Shown piece by piece: positions 1 to 8,271 of a stretch of DNA of 64,000 nucleotides (position 1 is the stretch's first letter; every line of letters begins with the position of its first letter). The stretch lies in the NCBI RefSeq assembly GCF_025566985.1, contig NZ_JAOQJD010000011.1, forward strand, positions 13,490 to 77,489, read 5' to 3'. The notes beneath the pieces are model-generated. The model ran no database searches. It had not been told where the DNA came from and saw only the letters and a list, made by a program, of their open reading frames with translations. The position numbers and the translations under genes were made by a program. The DNA is from Aedoeadaptatus acetigenes (lineage in GTDB: Bacteria > Bacillota > Clostridia > Tissierellales > Peptoniphilaceae).

Positions 1-10
1 TGTGCAGCAT
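1..10 (-). CDS. 5' end of a gene leaving the window
   Basis: Read on the minus strand, an ATG at 10-8 is preceded by GGAGG at 20-16 with a 5-nt spacer, and by an AT-rich stretch with a TATAGT hexamer at 41-36. Only three codons fall inside the window, so the product cannot be named. It would be transcribed away from this window, after the terminator that closes the thrE operon. Confidence 0.4.
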
Positions 11-68
11 AGCAACCTCCTTTTTTCTCTATTTTACTATAATTGAGGCGAATGCTGTTTGATGACAC

Positions 69-108
69 AAAAAAAGGAAGGGTGAATCGGATGATTCTCC
101 CTCCCTTT
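69..108 (-). terminator. terminator of the recX-thrE operon
   Basis: A long imperfect hairpin pairs 73-88 with 93-108 around a GGAT loop, with two internal mismatches. On the minus strand it is followed by a run of seven Ts (complement of 69-75). It lies about 65 nt after the stop of the second thrE gene, so it plausibly ends that operon. Confidence 0.75.
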
Positions 109-120
109 GTCATCACTCTG

Positions 121-148
121 AATCCATGCTGCAAGGCATGGATTTTTG
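121..148 (+). other. 9-bp hairpin in thrE 3' region
   Basis: AATCCATGC (121-129) pairs perfectly with 136-144 around a 6-nt loop. The T-rich tail is on the plus strand only, where no upstream gene exists, so its role is unclear. It may form part of the 3' UTR of the minus-strand thrE operon. Confidence 0.4.
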
Positions 149-172
149 CGTTTACGGGATAAATTCGAGAGA

Positions 173-652
173 TTAATACTTGTGAAACATCGGCTTGGTA
201 TTGTGTACGGAACGTTTTTTGAAGGCTCTTAAGGAGCGGGAAAACAAACTGGATGCGGCAATGCCCAAGGAAAGAGCCACGGCGATGGAAAAAGTATTGA
301 CGCCTTCCCGGACGAAGGATTCCATATTGTCCTGAATCAAATAGCTCATGGTGTAGTACATGCCGCCGCCGGGCACGAGGGTAATTAATTGAGGCAGAAC
401 GAAAATCGTCGCGGGCATTTTGTAGTGTCGGGATAAAAATTCACCCAAGGTACCCATAATCAACGCGGCGATAAAGGCGCCGAAGGCGGCACTGCCGTTA
501 AAATCCAAAATTTTCAAATAGACGAAATAGGCGAAACCGCTGCTTAAGGCGGCGGGAATCAGGGATCGCTTCGGTGCTTCCACCGGAATGGCGTAGCCGA
601 TCGTCGATCCGACAGAGGCGATAAACATAAGGATTAACTTTGAAATTGCCAT
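173..652 (-). CDS. threonine/serine exporter, small subunit (ThrE_2/DUF3815 type)
   Basis: This 159-aa, strongly hydrophobic protein has about four to five membrane segments. It contains the PxxxxLVPGGGxYY-like loop near residues 86-99 that is typical of the small half of split ThrE exporters. The family moves threonine/serine (possibly other small metabolites) out of the cell. It starts at ATG 652, one base after the stop of the larger subunit gene. The two halves together correspond to a full-length ThrE, so they should act as one membrane complex. Substrate is inferred from the family only. Confidence 0.85.
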   Translation of the reverse strand: MAISKLILMFIASVGSTIGYAIPVEAPKRSLIPAALSSGFAYFVYLKILDFNGSAAFGAFIAALIMGTLGEFLSRHYKMPATIFVLPQLITLVPGGGMYYTMSYLIQDNMESFVREGVNTFSIAVALSLGIAASSLFSRSLRAFKKRSVHNTKPMFHKY

Positions 653-653
653 A

Positions 654-1442
654 TCAGCCTCCTATAATTTTCTGTACATTTAAGATAAGTCCTACGCCGA
701 GGGCGATGGCGAGGGCGACAAAGATTCCCTTTGTGATCCCGATCATGCCGGAGAGGAAGTCCCCGCTGATGATATCCCGTAGTGAATTGGTAATCTGCAT
801 CCCTGGCACCAAGGGCATAATGGATCCGATAATAATCATGTCCATGTGTAGCCGATCCGTTGCGGATGCGCCGATAAGGGCGAGTATGGAAACCACCATG
901 GTCCCGATAAAGCTTTCGGTAAAGAAAGAAATGGAGTAGCGGGAGGTGAAGCGCATGCAAAAGCTTAAAATCGCTCCGACGAAAAAAGTGTAGCCGAAGT
1001 CGATCCAATCGCCTCCGAACATAATGGCAAAAGACGCACTGCATAGGCCGGTAAAGAACATGGCCATAGGAATGGGACACTTTTCTAATGTAGAGATCGA
1101 TAAGAGCTCTTTTTTCGCATCTTCCAGAGAAAATTCTCCGGCGACGAATCGCCTGGAAAAAGAATTCAGGGCATCGATACGAGACAGGTGGACACCTTGA
1201 GATTCGATGTCTTTAAACATGGTAATGGTTTCGCCCGTGTATTGTGCAGAGACAAAAATGGCTGAACTCAGGCCGAAAACCTCCACCTCGCGAATTTCTT
1301 CCACGCCGGCACACATACGCTCTATGGTATCCTCGGCGCGGTAGATTTCCGCACCGTTTTTTATAAGCATTTGGCCCGTAATCATGGCCAGATTAATAAC
1401 ATTTTTAGCTTCATTTAAATCATTAACGTGAAGTTTTTCCAT
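654..1442 (-). CDS. threonine/serine exporter, large subunit (ThrE/DUF1212)
   Basis: This is the N-terminal-type half of a split threonine/serine exporter. It has a soluble start containing NGAEIYRAEDTIERM, followed by about five membrane segments and the MPLVPGMQITNSLRD motif near the C-terminus. I prefer ATG 1442 (MEKLHVND...) over the upstream GTG at 1451, because AGGTG at 1453-1449 would be the ribosome-binding site with a 6-nt spacer. That gives 262 aa. The start overlaps the end of the GIY-YIG gene by 20 nt, so the genes are translationally coupled with the recX group. Confidence 0.88.
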   Translation of the reverse strand: MEKLHVNDLNEAKNVINLAMITGQMLIKNGAEIYRAEDTIERMCAGVEEIREVEVFGLSSAIFVSAQYTGETITMFKDIESQGVHLSRIDALNSFSRRFVAGEFSLEDAKKELLSISTLEKCPIPMAMFFTGLCSASFAIMFGGDWIDFGYTFFVGAILSFCMRFTSRYSISFFTESFIGTMVVSILALIGASATDRLHMDMIIIGSIMPLVPGMQITNSLRDIISGDFLSGMIGITKGIFVALAIALGVGLILNVQKIIGG

Positions 1443-1707
1443 GCTTATCACCTGCTTTCATTATTAATTCCAATTTATCTTTGCGGCGCAACTTTTTAAT
1501 GGCAGCCTCCCGGCGTAGCCCCCAAGACTTGTCCGCACCTTCTTCCACATACACGAGATCGACGGGCAGGCGGGCGCGGGTGTACTTGGCGCCGACTCCC
1601 CGGTTGTGTTCCTCGAGGCGCCTGGCCGGATCCGTGGTGTAGCCCGTGTATAGGGTGTCGTCTGCACAGCGAAGGATGTAGACGTAGTGTTTTTTCAATT
1701 TTTCCAT
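1423..1707 (-). CDS. GIY-YIG nuclease domain protein (YhbQ/UPF0213 type)
   Basis: This 94-aa protein starts MEKLKKHYVYILRC. It has the YVYILRCADDTLYTGYT motif (GIY-YIG family, here YVY...YTG), a following RRLxxHN element and the conserved KKL-rich C-terminus. Family members are small single-domain nuclease-like proteins of poorly known role. A longer reading from 1779 exists, but that extension lies inside recX in another frame and has no supporting ribosome site. The start at 1707 overlaps recX by 13 nt. Confidence 0.85.
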   Translation of the reverse strand: MEKLKKHYVYILRCADDTLYTGYTTDPARRLEEHNRGVGAKYTRARLPVDLVYVEEGADKSWGLRREAAIKKLRRKDKLELIMKAGDKHGKTSR

Positions 1708-2297
1708 TGGCTCAATACGTCTTTCACGGCGTCGTAGTGAAAGCCGCGGGAGAGAAGAAAGCGCACGATCTTTTCCCACGACTTATTTAATTCGCCGCCG
1801 CGAAGGTATTTCTTTTCCACAATGGATTGAATCAACTCTTTTTCCGAATCCGTCGTGTATTCCTCCAGCCCACGGGCGATGCATTCGTCGTCGATCCCTT
1901 TTCTGCGCAGGGCGTAGGCGATTTTCACCGGGCCGTAGCCGTTAATGTTGCGCTTGTCCCGACTGAATAAGAGAGCGTAGGCCTCGTCATCTAAAAATCC
2001 GTATTCGCTTAAGTAAGCCACGACCTCGTCGATCACCTGTTCGCTCAATTTTGCGTCGATTAAAAGTTCGCGAATCTCCTGCTCCGTCTTTCGGTTCGTC
2101 AATTTCTTTAAAGCCAAGTCGATTCCCTCTTGCCGCGCGCTGTCGAAGGCAATGGCCGCCACGTCCTCTTCATCCAGGTCTTTTCCCTTATATAAATTGT
2201 GGCGCACGAACACTGATTCTTTCAGCGCCAGGGTCTCCTCGTCGGAAAGGTAGATCAAATAGTGCTGGCCCTCTTTTTTTATCTTTAAAATCTTCAT
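1695..2297 (-). CDS. recX: regulatory protein RecX
   Basis: About 200 aa with the helical three-repeat layout of RecX. Examples are the stretches ALKKLTNRKTEQEIRELL, VVAYLSEYGFLDDEAYALLF and KIAYALRRKGIDDECI. RecX binds RecA filaments and limits recombinase activity. The best start is ATG 2297 (MKILKIKKEG), 8-12 nt after AAGGCGGTG; the upstream GTG/ATG at 2306/2303 sit inside that ribosome site. recX is not next to recA here: recA is about 29 kb away in the DNA-repair operon. Confidence 0.9.
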   Translation of the reverse strand: MKILKIKKEGQHYLIYLSDEETLALKESVFVRHNLYKGKDLDEEDVAAIAFDSARQEGIDLALKKLTNRKTEQEIRELLIDAKLSEQVIDEVVAYLSEYGFLDDEAYALLFSRDKRNINGYGPVKIAYALRRKGIDDECIARGLEEYTTDSEKELIQSIVEKKYLRGGELNKSWEKIVRFLLSRGFHYDAVKDVLSQWKN

Positions 2298-2312
2298 AGG
2301 CATCACCGCCTT

Positions 2313-2321
2313 ATTTTAACA
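2313..2321 (-). promoter_or_regulatory. promoter -10 of the recX operon
   Basis: On the minus strand TAAAAT (2318-2313) is preceded by TGT, giving an extended -10 (TGTTAAAAT), 16 nt upstream of the recX start. No convincing -35 is seen. Confidence 0.45.
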
Positions 2322-2372
2322 TATATTTGAAATTTCTTCTCGATGATTCGGATCATTGAGGCGGCGGAAACG

Positions 2373-2401
2373 TTGAAAACGGACCGTTGCTGTGATAGTA
2401 T
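2373..2401 (+). promoter_or_regulatory. promoter of the FHA-SEDS-PBP-isp-fba operon
   Basis: TTGAAA (2373-2378), a 17-bp spacer and TAGTAT (2396-2401), the latter with an upstream TGA extended -10 element. The first gene starts 28 nt downstream. Confidence 0.65.
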
Positions 2402-2428
2402 TTATGTAAAATTGAGATGAGGTGCAGG

Positions 2429-2866
2429 ATGATTGCCATACTTTCACAGATATTTAAATACATCTTCATTCTAATCATATACCTGTTTATTTTTACGATC
2501 ATTCGTATGATTTATTTGGATATTCGATCCATGCAATCCATGGACATCGGCAAGGATGAAGCGTACTTAAAAGTAGTGAATCGACTGGATTCACTGAATT
2601 TTAAAATGCAAGAATACTACGTGCTCCGAGGCGCGACGAAATTAGGGCGAAGCAGTAAAAATGACATCGTCATTAAGGACAGTTTTGTTTCAAAAAATCA
2701 TTTGATTATTGAAAAGGAAAACGGCCATTACTATATTCGCGACTTAAACAGCGCCAACGGCACGTTTTTAAATGGTCAAACCCTTTACGAGAAAACGGAA
2801 TTGACAAATGGCGACCGCATCGGCGTGGGCTTTATTCAATTCCTGTTTGTCGATCAAAGTAGGTGA
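2429..2866 (+). CDS. membrane-anchored FHA-domain protein
   Basis: About 145 aa: an N-terminal membrane segment (roughly residues 5-27), a short linker, then a C-terminal forkhead-associated domain. FHA motifs are visible: GRSSKNDIVI, SKNHLII and DLNSANGTFLNG. FHA domains bind phosphothreonine peptides, so the protein probably couples Ser/Thr phosphorylation to the wall enzymes encoded next to it. ATG 2429 is preferred to ATG 2417 because GAGG at 2419-2422 gives a 6-nt spacing. Only 4 bases separate it from the SEDS gene. The order FHA-SEDS-PBP recalls the fhaB/rodA/pbpA region of actinobacteria, but no kinase or phosphatase gene is in the window. Confidence 0.85.
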   Translation: MIAILSQIFKYIFILIIYLFIFTIIRMIYLDIRSMQSMDIGKDEAYLKVVNRLDSLNFKMQEYYVLRGATKLGRSSKNDIVIKDSFVSKNHLIIEKENGHYYIRDLNSANGTFLNGQTLYEKTELTNGDRIGVGFIQFLFVDQSR

Positions 2867-2870
2867 TTTT

Positions 2871-4142
2871 GTGGATAATAAACTGTTCAGACGACCGCGA
2901 GACTTACTGCTCATTTTTGAAATATTGGCCATCGCCTTGGTTTTTTATACCTACGAAGGCCATTTGGATCGCCAATTGTTGTTTTTAACGGGCGGTCTCA
3001 TTTTTGTTATCTACATTTCAAACTTTATCCTGGGGAAAATTACCACCGGCGATAATTATATATTTTTAATCGTATCCCTCCTCTTGACCATCGGTGTCAT
3101 CACGATTTTCCGCATTCAGCCGGAGACGGGCATTAGACAACTTCAATGGGCATTTATCGGGGTATTGTTTTTTTACGCCACCTATTTCGTCGTGCGCGTC
3201 GTGCCCCATGTGGAGCGCTACGGCTCGCTGGCTCTTTTGATCAGCGTCCTGCTGTTTTTATCGACGATCGTTTTCGGCAATACGGTGCGGGGCGCGAGAA
3301 ACTGGCTCAGTATCGGATCATCCATCGTCTTCCAACCGACGGAGTTCATTAAGATCCTACTCATGTTTATCTTAGGCAGTTTTTACTGCAATTACGAAAA
3401 ATACAAGAAGTATCCCTATACCAGCTATATTATTATGGCGATTATTTACTTTTTCGTATTGCTTCTGTTTATTCAACGGGATTTGGGTACGGCCGTGTTA
3501 TTTATGGCCATGTACATCGCCATCCAATTCGTTTACGACCCGGACATCAAGGCCTTTTTCGTGAATCTTGCGCTCTTGGCTTTAGGAAGTGTTGTGGGCT
3601 ACTTCCTCTTCGGCCACGTGCGTACCAGGATCGACATTTGGCTTGATCCCTGGAGCTACGTGTACGGGGCCGGAAGGCAAATCGTGCAAGCCCTCTTCGC
3701 CATTGCCGAAGGCGGATTTTTCGGCGCAGGCATCGGCTTCGGCCATCCGGAGCTGATTCCCGTGGCCGTGTCGGACTTTATTTTTCCCGTCATTTGCGAG
3801 GAAATGGGTCTGTTTGCCGGCTTCGCAATTATTCTCTTGTACATTCTGTTAATTTACCGGGGCATTAAGATCGCCTTGGAACAAGAGTATAAATTCTATC
3901 GCATGCTCGCCATATCGGCCACGGTGTTAATTTCCGTCCAGGCCTTCTTAAACATCGGCGGCGTAACGAAGCTGATCCCCATGACCGGGATCACCCTTCC
4001 CTTTATGTCCTACGGCGGCAGCTCCATTCTGTCCAGCTTTATTGCCCTGGGCATTTTGCAAGTGGCGTCGGAAGATTTGTCGTGGAAGTATGAGCGGGAA
4101 ATTATGAAAGGCGAGGTGAATGATGAAGCATTCGGAAAATAA
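2871..4142 (+). CDS. SEDS-family peptidoglycan glycosyltransferase (FtsW/RodA)
   Basis: A 423-aa polytopic protein with about ten membrane segments. SEDS hallmarks are GARNWLSIGSSIVFQPTEFIK, IQRDLGTA and SDFIFPVICEEMGL, followed by MTGITLPFMSYGGSS near the C-terminus. SEDS proteins polymerise lipid II together with a class B PBP, encoded next here. The start is GTG 2871, placed just after AGGTG at 2861-2865; a longer in-frame reading from 2808 would lie inside the FHA gene. It overlaps the PBP gene by 20 nt. Whether it works in division (FtsW) or elongation (RodA) cannot be decided from sequence alone. Confidence 0.93.
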   Translation: MDNKLFRRPRDLLLIFEILAIALVFYTYEGHLDRQLLFLTGGLIFVIYISNFILGKITTGDNYIFLIVSLLLTIGVITIFRIQPETGIRQLQWAFIGVLFFYATYFVVRVVPHVERYGSLALLISVLLFLSTIVFGNTVRGARNWLSIGSSIVFQPTEFIKILLMFILGSFYCNYEKYKKYPYTSYIIMAIIYFFVLLLFIQRDLGTAVLFMAMYIAIQFVYDPDIKAFFVNLALLALGSVVGYFLFGHVRTRIDIWLDPWSYVYGAGRQIVQALFAIAEGGFFGAGIGFGHPELIPVAVSDFIFPVICEEMGLFAGFAIILLYILLIYRGIKIALEQEYKFYRMLAISATVLISVQAFLNIGGVTKLIPMTGITLPFMSYGGSSILSSFIALGILQVASEDLSWKYEREIMKGEVNDEAFGK

Positions 4143-5577
4143 ACGCATCATTTTTTTGCTCGCCGGTTTGGTCCTTTTATTTCTAAGTTGCATTATTTAT
4201 CTAACCTATTTCTATTTTTTCCAGGCCGAGGAAGTGAAGCGCAATCCTGCCAATCGGCGGGGCTATATCGAAGAGGCGCAGATTAAGCGCGGCGACATTT
4301 ACGACCGCAACGGGGAAGTCTTGGCCACGTCCAAGGGCGAGGCGGGAAATTACCGCAGGGAGTATGCCTATCCCATTTTGTATTCCCATATTATCGGCTA
4401 TTGCCATCCCTCCTTGGGCAAAAGCGGTTTGGAGTCGTCCTATAACGACTACCTGCTGAATCGCAACGGCAATCGCACTTTAAAGGCGATTTCGGATATG
4501 ATTCGCTCGAAAAAACAAGACGGCAATTCGCTGATCCTTACCATCGACACCCAAGTGCAATCCAAGGCGCGAGAGCTCTTGGAAGAAAACACGGAAAAGG
4601 GAAGCATCGTAGTCATGAACCCGAAGACCGGGGAAGTGTACGCCATGGTTTCTCTGCCGGACTTTAATTCTTCGACCATCGCGCAGGATTGGAATGCCTT
4701 ACAGAAAAACGAGTCCGGAGCCCTATTGAATCGCTCCATTAACGGGCGCTACCCGCCGGGTTCCACCTTTAAAGTCATTACGGCGGCCTCTCTTTTGGGG
4801 CAAGACCGAATCGGCTTAAATTACGAAGACACGGGATCCCAAGTCGTGGACGGGCGGGAATTTAAAAACGCCGAAGGAGCCCAGTACGGAAACGTAGACC
4901 TTCGGGAAGCTTTAGCGAAATCCATTAACACCTATTTCGTGGACAAGGGATCCAAATTAGGGAAGGATACATTGGGAGGCACGGCGGATAAATTCTATTT
5001 CAATTCGAAAGTTCCCTTCGATCTTCCTGTTTCCGTCTCCGTATTCGACTACAAAAAGAATCTCCCGAAGACCACCTTGGCCGCATCGGCCATCGGTCAG
5101 GGCGATGTTTTGGCCACGCCTCTGCACATGGCTATGGTGGCTTCTGCAGTGGCCAATGACGGCAAGATGATGGCGCCGATCTTAGTAAAAGAAGTGGAAG
5201 ACTCCAAGGGATCGGCCATTGAAGAGAAAGAGCCGAAGGTCTTGTCGGAAGCCACGACGCCGGATATTGCGAATACACTGACGAAATACATGATTTCCGT
5301 CGTAGAAGACGGGACGGGCAGACGCGCCGCGTTAAATTCCACACAAGTAGCCGGGAAAACCGGTTCGGCGGAAAATGCCTCCGGCGAAAACCACGCTTGG
5401 TTTATCGGCTTTGCGCCGGCGAAAGATCCCCAAATCGCCGTCGCCGTTATCCTCGAACAGGCGGGCAAGTCCGGCGGGAGCGTGGCGGCCCCCATTGCCA
5501 GAGACATTATCGTCTACGCCTTAAACAATATCGACTTTAATCAAGCCCACGATCTTCCGGAGTCGGACGATGATTGA
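4123..5577 (+). CDS. penicillin-binding protein, transpeptidase (PbpA-like class B PBP)
   Basis: About 484 aa with one N-terminal membrane anchor (around residues 8-33) and an extracellular transpeptidase domain. The three active-site motifs are present: STFK near residue 214, SIN near 267 and KTG near 412. The protein cross-links glycan strands made by the neighbouring SEDS enzyme. It is shorter than FtsI/Pbp2 proteins and resembles the PbpA group paired with RodA in FHA clusters. Two adjacent ATGs exist (4120, 4123). GAGG at 4113-4116 fits the second, with a 6-nt spacing. Its 3' end overlaps ispD by 8 nt. Confidence 0.93.
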   Translation: MKHSENKRIIFLLAGLVLLFLSCIIYLTYFYFFQAEEVKRNPANRRGYIEEAQIKRGDIYDRNGEVLATSKGEAGNYRREYAYPILYSHIIGYCHPSLGKSGLESSYNDYLLNRNGNRTLKAISDMIRSKKQDGNSLILTIDTQVQSKARELLEENTEKGSIVVMNPKTGEVYAMVSLPDFNSSTIAQDWNALQKNESGALLNRSINGRYPPGSTFKVITAASLLGQDRIGLNYEDTGSQVVDGREFKNAEGAQYGNVDLREALAKSINTYFVDKGSKLGKDTLGGTADKFYFNSKVPFDLPVSVSVFDYKKNLPKTTLAASAIGQGDVLATPLHMAMVASAVANDGKMMAPILVKEVEDSKGSAIEEKEPKVLSEATTPDIANTLTKYMISVVEDGTGRRAALNSTQVAGKTGSAENASGENHAWFIGFAPAKDPQIAVAVILEQAGKSGGSVAAPIARDIIVYALNNIDFNQAHDLPESDDD

Positions 5578-6271
5578 TCGAGAGGTATGCGTCATGATCG
5601 CCGCCGCCGGCATGGGACGGCGCATGAATTTAAAACAAAACAAGCAGTACTTGCCCATTCACGGCAAGCCCATGGTGCGACACACCATCGAGATTTTCGA
5701 CGGTATGGATGAAATTTCCTTTATCGTCCTCTTGATTCGCGAAGGGGAAGAGGCCATGATGCGGGATATTTTAAAAGCCATGGATTTAAACCACAGCATT
5801 TACCTCGTCGTCGGCGGCGACGAGCGTCAGGACACCATATGGCAGGGCCTTCAATTTCTGAAGAACTGGGACGGAATTCTTCTGACCCACGACGGCGCCA
5901 GGCCCTTTGTGACGGAAGAAGAAGTGCGCGCCGTCATTCAAGGAGCTCAAAACAGCGGCGCCTGCTGCTTAATGACGCCCATGAAGGACACGGTGAAAAT
6001 CAGCGAAGACGGCCTATGGAGCGCCGTCACACCGGATCGCTCGAAGCTTTTCGCCATTCAAACGCCTCAGGGCTTTGAAAAAGAAATTTTAGTCCGCGCG
6101 TACGAACAGGCATTTGACGAAGGTTATTACGGAACCGACGACTGCTCCCTCGTGGAGAAAACCGGTCGGAAGGTGCAGCTGATCCGAGGTTCCTACAACA
6201 ATATTAAAATCACCACACCGGAAGATTTGATCTTTGCCGATGCCATTTATTCAGATAGGAAGAGCCCATGA
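5570..6271 (+). CDS. ispD: 2-C-methyl-D-erythritol 4-phosphate cytidylyltransferase
   Basis: A 233-aa protein with IspD motifs: the N-terminal nucleotide-binding AAAGMGRRM...NKQYLPI, then HDGARPFV, and QTPQGFEKEIL in the middle. It transfers CMP from CTP to MEP in the cytosolic non-mevalonate isoprenoid pathway. It overlaps the PBP by 8 nt and ispF by 4 nt (ATGA-type junction), so the two isoprenoid genes are translated together. ispG is also in the window at 53 kb, which confirms that this organism uses the MEP route. Isoprenoid made here supplies undecaprenyl phosphate for the wall enzymes encoded upstream. Confidence 0.95.
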   Translation: MIDREVCVMIAAAGMGRRMNLKQNKQYLPIHGKPMVRHTIEIFDGMDEISFIVLLIREGEEAMMRDILKAMDLNHSIYLVVGGDERQDTIWQGLQFLKNWDGILLTHDGARPFVTEEEVRAVIQGAQNSGACCLMTPMKDTVKISEDGLWSAVTPDRSKLFAIQTPQGFEKEILVRAYEQAFDEGYYGTDDCSLVEKTGRKVQLIRGSYNNIKITTPEDLIFADAIYSDRKSP

Positions 6272-6756
6272 GAATCGGAATCGGATACGACGTCCATCAA
6301 CTCGTCGAAGGCAGAAAACTCATACTCGGTGGCGTGGAAGTTCCCTACGAGCGTGGCCTCTTGGGCCACAGCGACGCCGACGTGCTCATTCACGCCATTG
6401 AAGACGCCATTTTAGGCGCCTTGGCTTTGGGAGACATCGGGAAGCTTTTTCCCGACACGGATCCCGCGTACAAAGACGCTTCCAGCATGGGCATGTTTAA
6501 AAAAGTCATGGCCATCGTCAAGGATGAGGGCTATGCCGTCGGCAACATCGATGCCACGGTAATCGCCCAAAAGCCGAAACTGGCGCCCTACATTCCCGCC
6601 ATGCGCGAAAACATTGCTGCAGTGTGCGAAAAAGATGTGAGCGCAATTTCCGTAAAAGCGACGACCAGCGAAAAAATGGGGTATGAAGGAAGAGGAGAAG
6701 GCATGACGGCCATGGCGGTCGTGCTATTGGAACCTACGGAAAAGAAAGGACGATAA
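6268..6756 (+). CDS. ispF: 2-C-methyl-D-erythritol 2,4-cyclodiphosphate synthase
   Basis: A 162-aa enzyme of normal family length. Zinc ligands are visible in GYDVHQL (D8, H10) and HSDADVLIHA (H42 region), and the C-terminal substrate loop is KATTSEKMGYEGRGEGMTA. It cyclises CDP-ME 2-phosphate to MEcPP. It follows ispD with a 4-nt overlap; the next gene, fba, begins one base after its stop. Confidence 0.96.
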   Translation: MRIGIGYDVHQLVEGRKLILGGVEVPYERGLLGHSDADVLIHAIEDAILGALALGDIGKLFPDTDPAYKDASSMGMFKKVMAIVKDEGYAVGNIDATVIAQKPKLAPYIPAMRENIAAVCEKDVSAISVKATTSEKMGYEGRGEGMTAMAVVLLEPTEKKGR

Positions 6757-6757
6757 A

Positions 6758-7615
6758 ATGTTAGTTACGGGAAAACAAATTTTACAACATGCAGACGAAC
6801 ACGGCTATGCCGTCGGCGCTTTCAATGTAAACAATATGGAAATCATTCAAGCCATTGCCCAAGCGGCGGATGATCTCCGTGCACCGGTTATTTTGCAGGC
6901 GTCTCAAGGAGCCATTAAATACGCCGGCGTCGACTACATTACTTCTCTGGTAAAAACCACCGCTGATCGAATCGACGTGCCCATGACTCTGCACTTGGAT
7001 CACGGCACGGATTTCGAAGAAATCATGAAATGCATTCGCAGCGGCTTTACTTCCGTTATGATCGATGCCTCGAAACATGAGTTGGATGAAAATATTCGCC
7101 TCACGAAAGAAATCGTGCGAATCGCCCACTCTGTCGGCGTATCCGTAGAAGCCGAAATCGGAAAAATCGGCGGAACGGAAGATCAAATCGTCGTCTCCGA
7201 TGCAGAAGCCACCTACACGGATCCGGAAGAAGCACGGATCTTCGTTGAAGAAACCGGCGTCGACTCCCTGGCCATCGCCGTCGGCACGGCACACGGCGTC
7301 TATAAGGGCGAGCCGAAAGTGGACATCGACCGCATTAAAGAAATCGACCGCGTCGTCAGCGTTCCCTTGGTCCTTCACGGATCCAGCGGCGTTCCCTACG
7401 ACACCCTAGAAAAAGCCGTGGCAGCGGGGATTCGAAAGATCAACATCGACACGGACATTCGCGCCAGCTTTGCCGGTGCCGTCAAGGCCTTTGTAGCAGA
7501 AAACCCCGACGAAATCGACCCGAGAAAGATTTTAAAACCGGCACGTGCGGCAATGACCGACACGGTAAAGGAAAAAATCAAAGTCTTCGGCAGCGACGGG
7601 AAGGCTTGGAAATAA
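6758..7615 (+). CDS. fba: class II fructose-bisphosphate aldolase
   Basis: A 285-aa zinc aldolase. Metal-binding histidines occur in LHLDHGTDFEE, GTAHGVYKGEP and LHGSSGVP, and the phosphate-binding end is KINIDTDIRASF. It interconverts fructose 1,6-bisphosphate with DHAP and glyceraldehyde 3-phosphate. In length and motifs it belongs to the FbaA/GatY class IIB group. Because of neighbouring fsa and glpX, fructose 1,6-bisphosphate is the likely substrate rather than tagatose bisphosphate. Its stop codon shares an A with the start of fsa. Confidence 0.94.
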   Translation: MLVTGKQILQHADEHGYAVGAFNVNNMEIIQAIAQAADDLRAPVILQASQGAIKYAGVDYITSLVKTTADRIDVPMTLHLDHGTDFEEIMKCIRSGFTSVMIDASKHELDENIRLTKEIVRIAHSVGVSVEAEIGKIGGTEDQIVVSDAEATYTDPEEARIFVEETGVDSLAIAVGTAHGVYKGEPKVDIDRIKEIDRVVSVPLVLHGSSGVPYDTLEKAVAAGIRKINIDTDIRASFAGAVKAFVAENPDEIDPRKILKPARAAMTDTVKEKIKVFGSDGKAWK

Positions 7616-8271
7616 TGAAGTTTTTCATCGACACGGCGAATATTTCCGAAATTAAGGAAATCGAAGCCTGGGGAATCTTGGACGGCGTCACCACGAACCC
7701 GTCTTTAATCGCGAAAGAAAAAGACGTGGTCTTCGAAGAGGTTATCGAAGAAATCGCCTCCATCGTCGACGGGCCCATTAGCGCCGAAGTGACTGCAGAG
7801 GACGCGGAGGGAATGATTGCCGAAGGAAGAAAGCTCGCCGCCATTCACGAAAATGTCGTGGTAAAAGTTCCCATGAACGAAGAAGGATTAAAGGCCATTC
7901 GCGTTCTGGAAGGGGAAGGCATTCCCACCAACTGCACCTTAATCTTTTCCGAAAATCAGGCACTCCTGGCCTTGGCGGCCGGCGCCTCGTTTATCAGTCC
8001 CTTCTTAGGCAGACTGGACGACATCGGTCACGACGGCATGGAATTGGTCCGTGGCATTGTTTCAATTATGGATTTATACGGCTACGAGGCGGAAGTGATT
8101 GCCGCGAGCATACGCCACCCGCTCCACGTGAAAAAAGCGGCTGAGGCCGGCGCCCACATTGCAACCGTGCCCTACAAGGTGTTTCATCAAATGTTGAAGC
8201 ACCCGTTGACGGATAAGGGAATCGCACAGTTTAACAAAGATTTTGAAGGGACGAAGAGAGTCAATGGATAG
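7615..8271 (+). CDS. fsa: fructose-6-phosphate aldolase / small transaldolase
   Basis: A 218-aa protein of the short transaldolase subfamily (TalC/FSA). It has the N-terminal MKFFIDTANISEI...DGVTTNPSLIAKE and the Schiff-base lysine in VVVKVPMNEEGLKA. The start is ATG 7615, which overlaps the fba stop (TAATG); the longer TTG reading at 7606 is rejected. Family members act either as F6P aldolases or as true transaldolases of the pentose phosphate pathway. The sequence alone does not settle which. Its 3' end overlaps glpX by 8 nt. Confidence 0.92.
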   Translation: MKFFIDTANISEIKEIEAWGILDGVTTNPSLIAKEKDVVFEEVIEEIASIVDGPISAEVTAEDAEGMIAEGRKLAAIHENVVVKVPMNEEGLKAIRVLEGEGIPTNCTLIFSENQALLALAAGASFISPFLGRLDDIGHDGMELVRGIVSIMDLYGYEAEVIAASIRHPLHVKKAAEAGAHIATVPYKVFHQMLKHPLTDKGIAQFNKDFEGTKRVNG

